Assembly: GCA_905236725.1 (NCBI GenBank)
Contig: CAJOCT010000011.1
Location: 1 to 33,021 of the forward strand
Length of the DNA: 33,021 nt
From: an uncultured Selenomonadaceae bacterium
Lineage (GTDB): Bacteria; Bacillota; Negativicutes; Selenomonadales; Selenomonadaceae
Reading direction: 5' to 3'
A program made the position numbers and the translations under genes. The notes beneath the pieces are model-generated. The model was not told where the DNA came from, searched no databases, and worked only from the letters and a program-made list of their open reading frames with translations. This document shows, in pieces, positions 1 through 8,992 of this stretch (positions are counted from its first letter, which is position 1; each line of letters opens with the position of its first letter).

Positions 1-917
1 ATTTTCCGCAGTCACCATAATGTTACGCAAAAGATCAGCCGCGTCCGCTCCAAATCTCCACTCGCCCAAAGGTTTCCAATTATACTTTTTGCAAAGCCAA
101 GAAATAGATTCTTCGGTGTAAATATGAGTGTGAGTAGCGTAAAGAGTACGCGGGTAAACTTCAGGGATAAGGGTATCTATGATACTTGCAAGCGAAAACA
201 TCGGAACGGAAAAATAAATCCAACGAATATTTGAATTTCTCTGTATTGCGTCGAAGACTTCAACAACATTTATTATATGTTCAAAGGCGTAAATGCAGGT
301 AAGTACGTTTGCATCAGATTTTTCAATGTAATCCAAAATTTTTTCTGAAGGACAATGTATCAGCAGCCCTTCAGGCAATATGTTTTGTGCGTACCTTACT
401 TGATGGACATCTACTTCTACTCCAAGCGCATTTAATCCCTCGTTATGCATCGCGAAGGCAAAATGACCTGTTCCCGCGCCAATATCCAAAAATTTCAGAG
501 CGGAGTAATTTATACCCCCCCCCCCATACTGTTGGTAAGTACTTCTTTCATAAATTTTACTTTGGGGAGATAAATCGTCTCTACTCTCTGAAGGTAACGC
601 GCTTTTTCGGAATCCTCGTAAGTGTTTCCAAAACATCCGTCATCATTTTCGTAAAGCATGCGGCAATACTCTTCCGTATCCTCATGGCTGCCGTTGATAT
701 GGCCGCAGGTGTCGCAACAAAAATACGTTACGCCATGAGAATGAAACTGCCAACGCTTTTCTGTGCCGTGACAAATTTTGCAAAATTTGCGTTCGGGCTG
801 TTCTTTGTAAATTTGATAAAGTCTGTCATTGTGCTTTACCAAATTTTCATTGTCAGCCGTCAAATTTTCTTTGAAAGTCCACATATTGGCATAAGACTTA
901 CTAAATTTGTGAATCAT
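1..917 (-). pseudogene. Zinc-ribbon SAM-dependent methyltransferase, frameshifted at a G11 tract (possibly phase-variable); 3' end outside the window
   Basis: Read on the minus strand, the first frame (917 to 510) starts with an ATG preceded by AGGAGG (929-934) and encodes a Cys-rich N-terminal domain (CKICHG, then CCDTCG) typical of zinc-binding modules on class I methyltransferases. It stops just after a run of 11 G. The next frame, from about 516 to 1, is open to the window edge and holds the SAM-binding motif LDIGAGTGHFAF and a later FEHIINVVEVFD segment. One extra G (or two fewer) in the tract would join the frames into a protein of more than 300 residues. The gene lies 22 bp downstream of rsmE on the same strand, so it is probably cotranscribed. 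The substrate is unknown; similar enzymes modify sugars in surface-glycan loci. A sequencing error in the homopolymer cannot be excluded. Confidence 0.8.
515..525 (-). repeat. Homopolymer tract of 11 C (11 G on the coding strand) inside the methyltransferase gene
   Basis: Eleven consecutive C residues on the plus strand sit exactly where the reading frame of the methyltransferase breaks. Tracts of this kind are classic slipped-strand sites. A length of 12 or 9 would restore the full frame; 11 gives termination four codons after the ATG at 527-525. Confidence 0.9.
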
Positions 918-939
918 TTAATAAATAACCTCCTTTAAA

Positions 940-1806
940 CTAACTCAGTTCGTATTGAACAACTGCAAGCGTGGAAATTGCCGCCGTGTCAGTTTTCAAA
1001 ATTCTTTTGCCGAGCGAAACACTCACGCCGCCGACAGATTTTATTTCGCGGACTTCTTTTTCACTGAAACCGCCTTCCGGTCCGATTAAAATAATTATAT
1101 CTTTGTCGCAATCGGAAATTTTATATTTGCGCAAGATATTTTGAATTTTTTCTTCAATTTCTTTTTCGTAACAGAAAAGTAACAACGCGCCTTTGCAGTC
1201 GAAAATTTTTTCGCCTTTTTTATTTTCGATAAAATGCCCCAAAGTCGGCTCAATATTTTTCAGCCAATCGCGAAGTTCCAGAATTTCTCCAAACTCCGGC
1301 AAAGTGTCGCGGGCGCATTGTTCGGCGGCTTCTTTGGCAACACGAGCCCAACGCTCAAGTTTAGTTTTTGCGCGAAAATTTCCCGGTCTTGCGATTGTTC
1401 TGTCGGAAATCAGTGGCGCAATTTTGTCAACGCCGAGTTCAGTCGCCTTTTCGACCACGATGTCAAATTTATTTTGCTTGGGAAGACACTCGGCAAGCGT
1501 AATTTTTTTCTTGTAAATTTTTTCGCCGTTTGAATGAGTTTCCTCAGTAGCGCTGTTTTTGCCGACGCGATGAATAATTTTAATCGTGTCCGTTGTTGAA
1601 ACTTTCTTAATTTCGCTCACGCATTTGGCGAAAATTTTTTCTTTGTCAAAGTCGATGAGTTCGATCGTCGCAGTGTTTCCGGCTTTGTCAACCGCAATAA
1701 TTTTGTCGCCTTTTTTCGCCCTCAAAGAATACGCCAGATGATGAGCGTCTCTGCCCGTGATGATTATGTTTTCGGAAATCTCGTCCTCCAAAAAAATTCT
1801 CTTCAT
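940..1806 (-). CDS. rsmE: 16S rRNA m3U1498 methyltransferase RsmE
   Basis: SPOUT-family enzyme that methylates N3 of U1498 in 16S rRNA, using SAM in a C-terminal trefoil knot. The knot signatures are clear: LIGPEGGFSEKE and SLGKRILKTDTA close to the C-terminus, and the central FDIVVEKATELGVDKIAPL segment. The chosen ATG (1806-1804) has AAAGGAGG just upstream; an ATG 27 bases further upstream has no such site. At 288 residues it is longer than the usual 240-250. The extra length lies mainly in an insertion around residues 85-105 (a Lys- and Glu-rich stretch after KNSATEE) and in a longer segment before the knot. It is the first gene of a minus-strand pair with the frameshifted methyltransferase. 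Confidence 0.93.
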   Translation of the reverse strand: MKRIFLEDEISENIIITGRDAHHLAYSLRAKKGDKIIAVDKAGNTATIELIDFDKEKIFAKCVSEIKKVSTTDTIKIIHRVGKNSATEETHSNGEKIYKKKITLAECLPKQNKFDIVVEKATELGVDKIAPLISDRTIARPGNFRAKTKLERWARVAKEAAEQCARDTLPEFGEILELRDWLKNIEPTLGHFIENKKGEKIFDCKGALLLFCYEKEIEEKIQNILRKYKISDCDKDIIILIGPEGGFSEKEVREIKSVGGVSVSLGKRILKTDTAAISTLAVVQYELS

Positions 1807-2002
1807 GACAACCTCCTTTGCGCCCGTTTCCATACAAATAAAAAAGATAGTTCGCCAAAAAATCTGATAATTCCTTCAATTTTAATTGCCCGAAACCAAA
1901 AATATTCTGCAGTGATTCGCTTTAAAGAGTGCAAAGATTTGCCGCTAAAAAATTTTTTTGCGGTTTAAAATTTCGACAAATTTTTTTGCGGAGGCGAGAC
2001 AA

Positions 2003-3844
2003 ATGCAATTTTACGAGGGAAAAATTATTTTTGAGAATTGCGCGGAAGATTTTTTTGAGCTTAATGAAAAAATTGCCGACGAAAAATTTTTGCCGATAAT
2101 TTTTTCTGAAACTGTCAATCAATTTAAATTTTTAATTCTGGCGGATTTTTTGGAAAGAATCGATAAAAAGCAGGTCGAAAAAATTTTTGAAAAGTTTTGC
2201 ACGGTGAAAGAAATTTTTTTGCGTGAAATCACTCCTTCGCAGGCAAAAAAATTTTTGCTGAAAGCCGAGCGCGAAAATTTTATTTCAAGTTATCTTGCGC
2301 ACGTTCAAAATAATCTGCGCGGGCAGGAAAATTTTTCGTTGGATTATTTGGACAACCCGAATTTAAAAATTGAAGAAATTTTGCTTGATTTTGAACCGTT
2401 GAATTTTTCTGCGGCGATAAAAAATTTTGCGGTCGATAAAAATTTTTTGGAAGAGTTGAAAAGAATTTATTCGCCGAATCACCCGAAAAAATTTTTCGGT
2501 CACCCCGTTCATTATAAAATTTCCGCGAAAAATCTTTACGGCGCGAAGGAAATTGCGAAAATTCTCTGCCGTGCGCTTTATGAAAATAATCGACTTGTCG
2601 GCGGTTGCGTGAATTTTATTTATGACGTTAAATTTGCCGAAATCGACGTTGAGAATATTTTTCGGCAATCGGCGGGCTCTGCGGTGATTATCGAATTAAA
2701 AAACTTCGACGAATTTTTTTGCGAACTTGTCAAAAAATTTTGCGGCGAAGTTTTATTTATTTTTGTCGGCGAAAAAAATTTTTGCGGCGATTTAAAAATT
2801 GTAGAACTCAAAGAAAATTTTCTCAACCGCGAAGAAAGTTTTATTTTCTTGAAAAATCTTTTGACGGAAAAAATTTTGAGCTATAACGATGCGGAAATTT
2901 TTGACGCGCTTGGAGAAAAAAATTTTTTCTGCCCGTCCGATATTTATGAAATTTTTGAGAAACTTCGCGAGGAACATTTAAGCAGAAAAATTTACGTCGA
3001 TTACAAAAATTTTCCCCGCGTCGAAGAAAATTTTAACGCTTATAAAACTTTGCAGAATCTTATCGGCTTGACTGAAACTAAAAAAATTTTGGCGCAAATT
3101 ATCGACAATTTTAAAATTCAAAAGTTGCGGGAGGAATTTGGCTTAAAAAATTTTCGTCAAAATATGCATATGGTTTTTATCGGAAATCCCGGCACGGCGA
3201 AAACTACCGTCGCAAGACTTTTCGCGCAGATTCTGAACGTGAAAAATTTTGTCGAGTGCAGCCGTGCGGATTTGGTCGGAAAATATGTAGGTTGGACCGC
3301 GCCGAATGTCGAAAAAATTTTTCAAAAGGCACGCGGCGGAATTTTGTTTATCGACGAAGCTTATTCACTGCTTGACGAAAATTTTGGCAACGAGGCAATA
3401 AATGAAATTGTCAGGCAAATGGAACTTCGCAGAAAAAATACGATTGTAATTTTCGCGGGTTATCCGGAGCCGATGAAAAATTTTCTTGAGAGCAACGCGG
3501 GTTTGAAAAGTCGAATTTCTTTTGTGATAAATTTTCCCGACTACAATATTGACGAACTTTTAAAAATTTTAAAATTTATGACACGAGAAAAAAATTTAAA
3601 AATTTCTGCGGAAGTTGAAAAAAAATGCAGAAAAATTTTTGCTGAAGTTTATCGCAAAAAAAATTTCGGCAACGGGCGTTTTGTCAGAAATCTTTTGGAA
3701 CAGGCGATTTTTAATCAATCTCAACGAATTTTGCGCGAAAACAAAAAAATCTCCCGCGATGAACTTTTAACGCTCAAGGCGGAAGATTTTGACGAAAAAA
3801 TTTTTGTTTGGGACGAAGACAAAAAAATCGGCTTTATAACTTGA
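2003..3844 (+). CDS. AAA+ ATPase of the SpoVK/CbbX type with a degenerate N-terminal AAA-like half
   Basis: Start ATG 2003 follows GGAGG at 1990-1994; 613 residues. The C-terminal half is a complete CbbX/CfxQ/SpoVK-type AAA+ module: Walker A GNPGTAKTTVAR (about residue 394), Walker B GGILFIDEAYSL (about 446), the pore-region segment LVGKYVGWTAPN, and an arginine-rich sensor region near GRFVRNLLEQA. The N-terminal half resembles a second AAA fold that has lost its catalytic residues: a segment near residues 175-190 (AKNLYGAKEIAKIL) stands where a P-loop would be, without GKT, and AVIIELKNFDE replaces a Walker B. Related proteins act as hexameric remodelling ATPases. The substrate here is unknown, and neither neighbour suggests one. 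The gene is strongly enriched in AAA, TTT and GAA codons. Confidence 0.8.
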   Translation: MQFYEGKIIFENCAEDFFELNEKIADEKFLPIIFSETVNQFKFLILADFLERIDKKQVEKIFEKFCTVKEIFLREITPSQAKKFLLKAERENFISSYLAHVQNNLRGQENFSLDYLDNPNLKIEEILLDFEPLNFSAAIKNFAVDKNFLEELKRIYSPNHPKKFFGHPVHYKISAKNLYGAKEIAKILCRALYENNRLVGGCVNFIYDVKFAEIDVENIFRQSAGSAVIIELKNFDEFFCELVKKFCGEVLFIFVGEKNFCGDLKIVELKENFLNREESFIFLKNLLTEKILSYNDAEIFDALGEKNFFCPSDIYEIFEKLREEHLSRKIYVDYKNFPRVEENFNAYKTLQNLIGLTETKKILAQIIDNFKIQKLREEFGLKNFRQNMHMVFIGNPGTAKTTVARLFAQILNVKNFVECSRADLVGKYVGWTAPNVEKIFQKARGGILFIDEAYSLLDENFGNEAINEIVRQMELRRKNTIVIFAGYPEPMKNFLESNAGLKSRISFVINFPDYNIDELLKILKFMTREKNLKISAEVEKKCRKIFAEVYRKKNFGNGRFVRNLLEQAIFNQSQRILRENKKISRDELLTLKAEDFDEKIFVWDEDKKIGFIT

Positions 3845-3870
3845 CCGAAATATAATTGCTTTAATATAAT
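3841..3870 (+). promoter_or_regulatory. Predicted sigma-70-type promoter for argD
   Basis: TTGACC at 3841-3846 and TATAAT at 3865-3870 are separated by 18 bp and lie about 29 bp upstream of the argD start. A second TATAAT at 3851-3856 is too close to this -35 box to pair with it. Confidence 0.6.
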
Positions 3871-3898
3871 TCAGCTTTAAAGATTGGGGGAATTTTTT

Positions 3899-5098
3899 AT
3901 GGAAACGCAGGAACAAATTTTTGCGCGCGACGACAATAATTATTTGCCGGTTTTCAATCGCTACAAGATTGTTTTGGATCACGGCGAGGGCGCATATCTT
4001 TACGACATCAACGGGAAAAAATATATCGACTTCCTTGCGGGAATCGCCGTAAATGTTTTGGGACACGGCTGCAAACCTTTGGTCGATGCAATTTCAAATC
4101 AGGCGGCGAAAGTCATTCACGTTTCAAATTTATATTACACCGAGCCTCAAGCGAATGCGGCGGCGAAACTTGTAAATTTGAGCGGATTGGACAGAGTTTT
4201 TTTCGCAAATTCCGGCGCGGAGGCAAATGAAGGCGCAATTAAAATCGCCCGCAAGTTCGCAAAAAGTTTTTCCGAAGACAAAACGCAAATTATAACCGCG
4301 TGGGACAGTTTTCACGGAAGGACGCTTGCAACTTTAACCGCGACGGGTCAACCGAAATATCACAAAGGTTTTGAGCCGTTGCCCGCAGGTTTCGATTACG
4401 TTCATTACAACGACATCGACGAGCTTGCAGAAAAAATTTCCGATAAAACCTGCGCGGTTATGCTTGAAACAATTCAGGGCGAAGGCGGAGTTTATACGCC
4501 GAAAGACGATTATCTGCAAAAAGTTCGTGAACTCTGCGACAAAAATAATGCGCTGTTAATTCTCGACGAAATTCAGGCGGGTATCGGACGGAGCGGAAAA
4601 TTTTTTGCTTACGAAAAATACGGAATCAAGCCCGATATTGTCACGCTTGCGAAAGGTCTGGCGGGAGGAGTTCCGATCGGCGCATTTATCTGCACGGAAA
4701 AAGTTGCGAATGCTTTACACCCCGGAGATCACGGCACGACTTTCGGCGGAAATCCTCTTGCATGTGCGGCGGCAAATGTTGTTCTCGATACAGTTCCCGA
4801 CGAAAAATTTTTGTCTCACGTCGAAGAAGTCGGAAATTATTTCAAAAATAAACTCATCGACTTGCAGAAAAAATATCCCGAACAAATTTCTGAAGTTCGC
4901 GGCGAGGGTTTAATTCTGGGCGTGCAACTTTCCAACTCGAAAAAATCCGGCGTGGAAATCGTCAACGAATGTATGAAACGCGGAGCAATTATCAACTGCA
5001 CGGTCGGCACGGTGTTAAGATTTATTCCGCCGCTGATTATCACGAACGAGCAAGTTGACGAGGTTATAAAAATTTTGGACGAAGTTTTTGCAGAGTAA
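3899..5098 (+). CDS. argD: Acetylornithine aminotransferase
   Basis: Class III PLP-dependent aminotransferase, predicted to convert N-acetylglutamate semialdehyde to N-acetylornithine in cytoplasmic arginine synthesis. Visible family features are YDINGKKYIDFLAGIAVNVLGH near the N-terminus, FFANSGAEANEGAIKIAR (phosphate binding), LILDEIQAGIGRSGKFFAYE (the Asp that pairs with the PLP ring), and the Schiff-base lysine K252 in TLAKGLAGGVPIGA. The length of 399 residues is normal. ATG 3899 is preferred over a TTG 15 bases upstream because the G-rich ribosome-binding site (3886-3890) precedes ATG at the right distance. No other arginine gene is nearby; valS follows after 15 bp. Related ornithine or succinylornithine aminotransferases cannot be fully excluded. 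Confidence 0.9.
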   Translation: METQEQIFARDDNNYLPVFNRYKIVLDHGEGAYLYDINGKKYIDFLAGIAVNVLGHGCKPLVDAISNQAAKVIHVSNLYYTEPQANAAAKLVNLSGLDRVFFANSGAEANEGAIKIARKFAKSFSEDKTQIITAWDSFHGRTLATLTATGQPKYHKGFEPLPAGFDYVHYNDIDELAEKISDKTCAVMLETIQGEGGVYTPKDDYLQKVRELCDKNNALLILDEIQAGIGRSGKFFAYEKYGIKPDIVTLAKGLAGGVPIGAFICTEKVANALHPGDHGTTFGGNPLACAAANVVLDTVPDEKFLSHVEEVGNYFKNKLIDLQKKYPEQISEVRGEGLILGVQLSNSKKSGVEIVNECMKRGAIINCTVGTVLRFIPPLIITNEQVDEVIKILDEVFAE

Positions 5099-5113
5099 TT
5101 GGAGGAAAAAATT

Positions 5114-7747
5114 TTGGACGAAAAAAATATTTCAAAAGTTTATGAGCCGCAAATTTTTGAGAAAGAAATTTATCAACAGTGGGAAAAAAATAATTATTTT
5201 CACGCCGACGTAAATAAGCCCGGCGAATCTTTCAGCATCGTCATTCCGCCGCCTAATGTCACGGGGCAACTTCATATGGGTCACGCACTCGACGAAACTT
5301 TGCAAGATATTTTGATTCGCTATCACAGAATGAAAGGTGACAATACTCTGTGGATGCCGGGAACGGATCACGCGGGAATTGCCACTCAAGCGAAAGTCGA
5401 AGAATCTTTGCGGGCGGAAAATACCAATCGTTACGAACTCGGGCGCGAAGAATTTTTGAAAAGAGTTTGGCAGTGGAAAGAAAAATTCGGCAATCGGATT
5501 TCTTATCAGCTTAGAACTTTGGGATCAAGTTGCGACTGGGATCGCGAAAGATTTACGATGGACGAGGGTTGCAGTCGTGCCGTTCAAAAAGTTTTCGTCA
5601 CGCTTTACAACGAAGGCTTGATTTATCGCGGCACCCGCATAACAAATTGGTGTCCTCACTGCAACACGGCTTTATCTGATATTGAAGTCGAACACGTCAC
5701 GGAGAAAGGTCACCTCTGGCATTTGCGCTATAAATTCAAAGACAGCGACGAATTTATCGAAATTGCGACGACTCGCCCCGAAACAATGCTCGGAGATACG
5801 GGCGTTGCAGTTCACCCCGACGACGGAAGATATAAAAAATTTATCGGGCGGACTTTAATTTTGCCCGTCGTCAACCGTGAAATTCCCCTCTTCGCCGATG
5901 ATTATGTTGACAAAGAATTCGGCACGGGCGCGGTTAAAGTCACTCCCGCGCACGATCCCAACGACTTTGAAATGGGCTTGCGTCACAATCTCGAACAAAT
6001 TAAAGTTATCAACAATGACGGCACGATGGCTGAAGGTCTCGGCAAATATTCCGGTCTCGACCGTTACGAATGCAGAAAAATTCTCGTCGAAGATTTAAAA
6101 AATCTGGGCGTTTTGGTTTCAGTCGAAGACCATGAGCATGCAGTCGGTCATTGTTCACGTTGCAACACGACTGTTGAGCCGTTAGTCAGCAAGCAGTGGT
6201 TCGTTAAAATGGAAAGTCTCGCGAAACCTGCGATTGAAGCGGTTAAAAGCGGAGAACTTCAATTTGTTCCCGAAAGGTTTACGAAAATTTATATCAACTG
6301 GCTTGAAAATATTCGCGACTGGTGCATAAGTCGGCAACTTTGGTGGGGACACAGAATCCCCGCGTATTATTGCGACGATTGCGGAGAAATGACTGTCGGC
6401 GAAGATGTTCACGAATGCGCACATTGTCACAGCGCAAATATTTCTCAAGACGACGATGTCTTGGACACTTGGTTTTCGAGCGGACTTTGGCCTTTTTCGA
6501 CAATGGGCTGGCCTGAAGAAACTGCGGAGTTGAAAAAATATTATCCGACGAGTGTTTTGGTCACGGGTTACGATATAATTTTCTTCTGGGTTGCGCGAAT
6601 GGTTATGATGGGCTTAAAATTCCGCGGCGAAGTTCCTTTCAGAAAAGTTTTCATTCACGGACTTGTTCGCGATGAACTCGGGCGGAAAATGTCGAAATCT
6701 CTCGGCAACGGCGTTGACCCCGTCGAAATTATCGAAACTTACGGCGCGGACTCATTGCGCTTTATGCTCGTCACGGGCAACACTCCCGGCAACGACTTGA
6801 GATTTTATAAATCGCGCGTTGAATCGGCTCGAAATTTCGCAAATAAAATTTGGAATGCGTCAAGATTTTTGCTGATGAATCTCGAAAACTTCGACGTAAA
6901 TTTCAAACCTGCCGAAAAAGATTTAACTTTGGCTGACAGATGGATAATTTCTCGACTGAATAAAACCGCACAGGGTGTTACGGAAAATCTCGAAAAATTT
7001 GAACTCGGCGAAGCGGCGCGGCTGATGTACGAATTTATCTGGTCGGAATTTTGCGACTGGTATATCGAACTGACGAAAGCAAGACTTTACGGCGAAGATT
7101 TGCAGGCGAAATCAACCGCGCTTTATGTTTTGATGACGGTTTTGGAAAAATCTTTAAGGCTTCTGCATCCGTTTATGCCGTTCTTAACCGAAATCATTCG
7201 CCAAAAACTTCCCAACGCAGAAGGCTCGATTATGCTTGCGGACTGGTTTGCGGGCGGAGAAGTTGACGAAGTTGCGGAAAATCAAATGGGCGCGGTTATG
7301 GAAGTCGTCAAAGTCATTCGCAATTTGAAAAACGAAATCGGAGTTGAGCCGCGTAAAAAATCCGAAGTCATTTTAAAAATTTCCAACGCCGAACTTGCCG
7401 AAGTTTTGAAGTCGAACAAAAAATATATTTCAGACCTCGCCGCCGCAGCCCCCGTAACTTTCGCCGACGAAAAACCCGATCACGCTTTGAGCGGAGTTGC
7501 GGAAGGCGTTGAAATTTTCTTGCCGCTGAAAAATTTAATCGACACGGACAAAGAAATTTCCCGCCTGACGAAAGAACTTGATAAACTGCGCAAGGGAATC
7601 GCTTCGACCGAAAATAAACTCAAGAATGAAAAATTTATTTCAAAAGCTCCCGCCGAAGTCGTTCAAGCCGAACGCGAAAAACTTTCTATCGCAATAGAAA
7701 AAATTTCTTCCGTCGAATCGCGAATCAATCAGTTAAAAAATTTGTGA
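5114..7747 (+). CDS. valS: Valyl-tRNA synthetase
   Basis: Class I aminoacyl-tRNA synthetase of 877 residues. The HIGH motif appears as HMGHAL (about residue 52) after PPPNVTGQL, and KMSKS in GRKMSKSLGNGVDP (about 525). The CP1 editing domain lies between (TTRPETMLGDTGVAVHPDD; TGAVKVTPAHDPNDFE). Cys pairs near residues 175 and 420-440 are probable zinc sites. The anticodon-binding region and the valine-specific C-terminal coiled coil (from about residue 810) are intact. The start is the TTG at 5114, because GGAGG at 5101-5105 is 8 bases upstream. The gene follows argD by 15 bp and has no T-box leader, so it is probably read from the argD promoter. A strong terminator follows. Confidence 0.97.
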   Translation: MDEKNISKVYEPQIFEKEIYQQWEKNNYFHADVNKPGESFSIVIPPPNVTGQLHMGHALDETLQDILIRYHRMKGDNTLWMPGTDHAGIATQAKVEESLRAENTNRYELGREEFLKRVWQWKEKFGNRISYQLRTLGSSCDWDRERFTMDEGCSRAVQKVFVTLYNEGLIYRGTRITNWCPHCNTALSDIEVEHVTEKGHLWHLRYKFKDSDEFIEIATTRPETMLGDTGVAVHPDDGRYKKFIGRTLILPVVNREIPLFADDYVDKEFGTGAVKVTPAHDPNDFEMGLRHNLEQIKVINNDGTMAEGLGKYSGLDRYECRKILVEDLKNLGVLVSVEDHEHAVGHCSRCNTTVEPLVSKQWFVKMESLAKPAIEAVKSGELQFVPERFTKIYINWLENIRDWCISRQLWWGHRIPAYYCDDCGEMTVGEDVHECAHCHSANISQDDDVLDTWFSSGLWPFSTMGWPEETAELKKYYPTSVLVTGYDIIFFWVARMVMMGLKFRGEVPFRKVFIHGLVRDELGRKMSKSLGNGVDPVEIIETYGADSLRFMLVTGNTPGNDLRFYKSRVESARNFANKIWNASRFLLMNLENFDVNFKPAEKDLTLADRWIISRLNKTAQGVTENLEKFELGEAARLMYEFIWSEFCDWYIELTKARLYGEDLQAKSTALYVLMTVLEKSLRLLHPFMPFLTEIIRQKLPNAEGSIMLADWFAGGEVDEVAENQMGAVMEVVKVIRNLKNEIGVEPRKKSEVILKISNAELAEVLKSNKKYISDLAAAAPVTFADEKPDHALSGVAEGVEIFLPLKNLIDTDKEISRLTKELDKLRKGIASTENKLKNEKFISKAPAEVVQAEREKLSIAIEKISSVESRINQLKNL

Positions 7748-7791
7748 GAAATTTGTTTCAGAATTAACAAGTTTTATCACGTCGATTTTCT

Positions 7792-7823
7792 AAAAAAGTT
7801 CGATAATTTCGTCGAACTTTTTT
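7792..7823 (+). terminator. Rho-independent terminator after valS
   Basis: AAAAAAGTTCGA (7792-7803) pairs perfectly with TCGAACTTTTTT (7812-7823) around an 8-base loop, and the T-run continues to 7826. Confidence 0.85.
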
Positions 7824-7855
7824 TTTATGCAAATTTTTACGACTGTGTTTTTCTG

Positions 7856-7884
7856 TTGAAAACGATAAGGGCTTTTGATATAAT
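7856..7884 (+). promoter_or_regulatory. Predicted sigma-70-type promoter for the ireB-ruvX-mltG cluster
   Basis: TTGAAA (7856-7861) and TATAAT (7879-7884) with a 17-bp spacer, located between the valS terminator and ireB. It gives a leader of about 65 bases. Confidence 0.75.
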
Positions 7885-7955
7885 TCCCCCGTTAAATTTC
7901 TTAAGTTTTTGACATGACATAAAAATTTTTTGCGTTTAAAATCGGGGGTGTTTTT

Positions 7956-8216
7956 ATGGTCAGCGATGAAACTATGATGTTCAGTTTCGGCGTGGAAGAA
8001 AACCGCGCCGCAAAAGTTATTAAAACCGCCTGCCAGGCCATGAACGAAAAAGGCTATAATCCCGTTCATCAACTTGTCGGTTATCTTTTGAGCGGCGATC
8101 CGGCTTATATCACAAGTCATTTGGACGCACGCAGCAAAATCCGCAAAGTCGAACGCGACGAACTTCTTGAAGAGCTTGTCAGAACTTATCTTGAAAGAGC
8201 GGAGATTCAAAATTGA
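7956..8216 (+). CDS. ireB: IreB family regulatory phosphoprotein (UPF0297)
   Basis: Small cytoplasmic protein of 86 residues matching the whole IreB/UPF0297 family: ETMMFSFG near the start, then [25 protein letters not shown], ending in an Arg/Glu-rich helix. In Enterococcus, IreB is a target of the Ser/Thr kinase IreK and affects cephalosporin tolerance; a comparable role here is inference. The conserved N-terminal Thr (SDETMMF) that is phosphorylated in the family is present. A GGGGGTG site precedes ATG 7956. Its stop overlaps the ruvX start by four bases, so the two are translationally coupled, and the order ireB-ruvX-DUF1292-mltG is conserved in Firmicutes. Confidence 0.93.
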   Translation: MVSDETMMFSFGVEENRAAKVIKTACQAMNEKGYNPVHQLVGYLLSGDPAYITSHLDARSKIRKVERDELLEELVRTYLERAEIQN

Positions 8217-8641
8217 GGTACGCCGCTTTGGATGTCGGGGACAAGACAATCGGAGTTGCGGCGAGCGATTTGCTTGGGCTTACCGCGCAGGGAATCAAAA
8301 CCATCAAGCGCACTTCAAACAAAAATGATTTGCTTGAGCTTGAAAAAATTGTTTCTGAATTTGAGGTCGGAACTTTTGTAATCGGTCTGCCGAAAAATAT
8401 GAACGGCACTGAAGGGGAACGTTGCGAGATTGTAAAAAAATTTGCGGAAAAAATCGGCGCGGCTTTTCCCGACGTCAAGCAAATTTTTTGGGACGAAAGA
8501 TTAAGCACTGTTGCGGCGGAAAAAAATTTAATAGCGGCTGATGTCAGCCGAAAAAAGCGAAAAAAAGTTATCGACAAAATGGCGGCGGTTTACATCTTAC
8601 AAGGATTTTTGGACAGCCTTGGGGCAATGCGTAATGCTTAA
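8213..8641 (+). CDS. ruvX: Holliday junction resolvase-like / pre-16S rRNA nuclease RuvX (YqgF)
   Basis: RNase H-fold protein of 142 residues. It starts with [14 protein letters not shown] (first catalytic Asp), has [16 protein letters not shown] in the middle, and ends with [14 protein letters not shown] plus [18 protein letters not shown] (further acidic residues). YqgF proteins trim the 5' end of 16S rRNA in E. coli and have been proposed to resolve Holliday junctions. The start is TTG 8213, which overlaps the ireB stop and has GGAG at 8201-8204 as its ribosome-binding site. A hairpin spans its stop codon. Confidence 0.93.
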   Translation: MRYAALDVGDKTIGVAASDLLGLTAQGIKTIKRTSNKNDLLELEKIVSEFEVGTFVIGLPKNMNGTEGERCEIVKKFAEKIGAAFPDVKQIFWDERLSTVAAEKNLIAADVSRKKRKKVIDKMAAVYILQGFLDSLGAMRNA

Positions 8642-8661
8642 TTCGTTGCGCATTGCGCATT
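8626..8661 (+). terminator. Hairpin across the ruvX stop codon, possible attenuator
   Basis: AATGCGTAATGC (8626-8637) pairs with GCATTGCGCATT (8650-8661) with one G-T wobble and a 12-base loop, followed by TTTT. It lies between ruvX and the DUF1292 gene, so it may partly terminate or mark an RNA processing point inside the operon. Confidence 0.5.
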
Positions 8662-8686
8662 TTTAATTATTGGAGGGGAAAAATTT

Positions 8687-8992
8687 ATGGCAAAAAAAAA
8701 TGTCGAGGAAAATTTTGACGACGATATTCTTGTCGAAATGACGGACACGGACGGAAATGTTTTTCTTTATTCCGAAGAAATGATTATTCCGGTTGACGGC
8801 GAAAATTTTGCGTTGCTGATTGCCATTCACGAGGATGACGAAGAAATTTTTGAAGACGAAGACGAAGTTATTATCGCGAAAATTATTCTGAACGAGGACG
8901 GCGAAGAAGAATATGTTGAGCCGACCGATGAAGAATTTGAGCGAGTTCAACAGGCTTATGAAAAATTGATGGATGAGGCAGATGAGTACTGA
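8687..8992 (+). CDS. DUF1292 domain protein (YrzB family)
   Basis: Acidic 101-residue protein with the DUF1292 pattern: DTDGNVFLYSEEMIIPVDGENFALLIAI, then an Asp/Glu-rich strand pair and EEYVEPTDEEFERVQQAYEKL. Its biochemical function is not known; the gene is habitually found between ruvX and mltG in Firmicutes, as here. A TGGAGGGG site (8670-8677) precedes the ATG. The 3' end overlaps the start of mltG, which points to coupled translation. Confidence 0.88.
   Translation: MAKKNVEENFDDDILVEMTDTDGNVFLYSEEMIIPVDGENFALLIAIHEDDEEIFEDEDEVIIAKIILNEDGEEEYVEPTDEEFERVQQAYEKLMDEADEY

Noticed and set aside
309-938. Long plus-strand open frame opposite the methyltransferase
   Set aside because: The minus strand shows clear methyltransferase motifs and a strong ribosome-binding site; the plus-strand product has no recognisable domain.
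2003-3844. Regular A/T-run pattern in the ATPase gene as a DNA repeat or curvature element
   Set aside because: The runs follow from abundant AAA, TTT, GAA and ATT codons for Lys, Phe, Glu and Ile in a normal reading frame.
5050-5113. T-box leader before valS
   Set aside because: Only 15 bp separate argD and valS, so there is no space for one.
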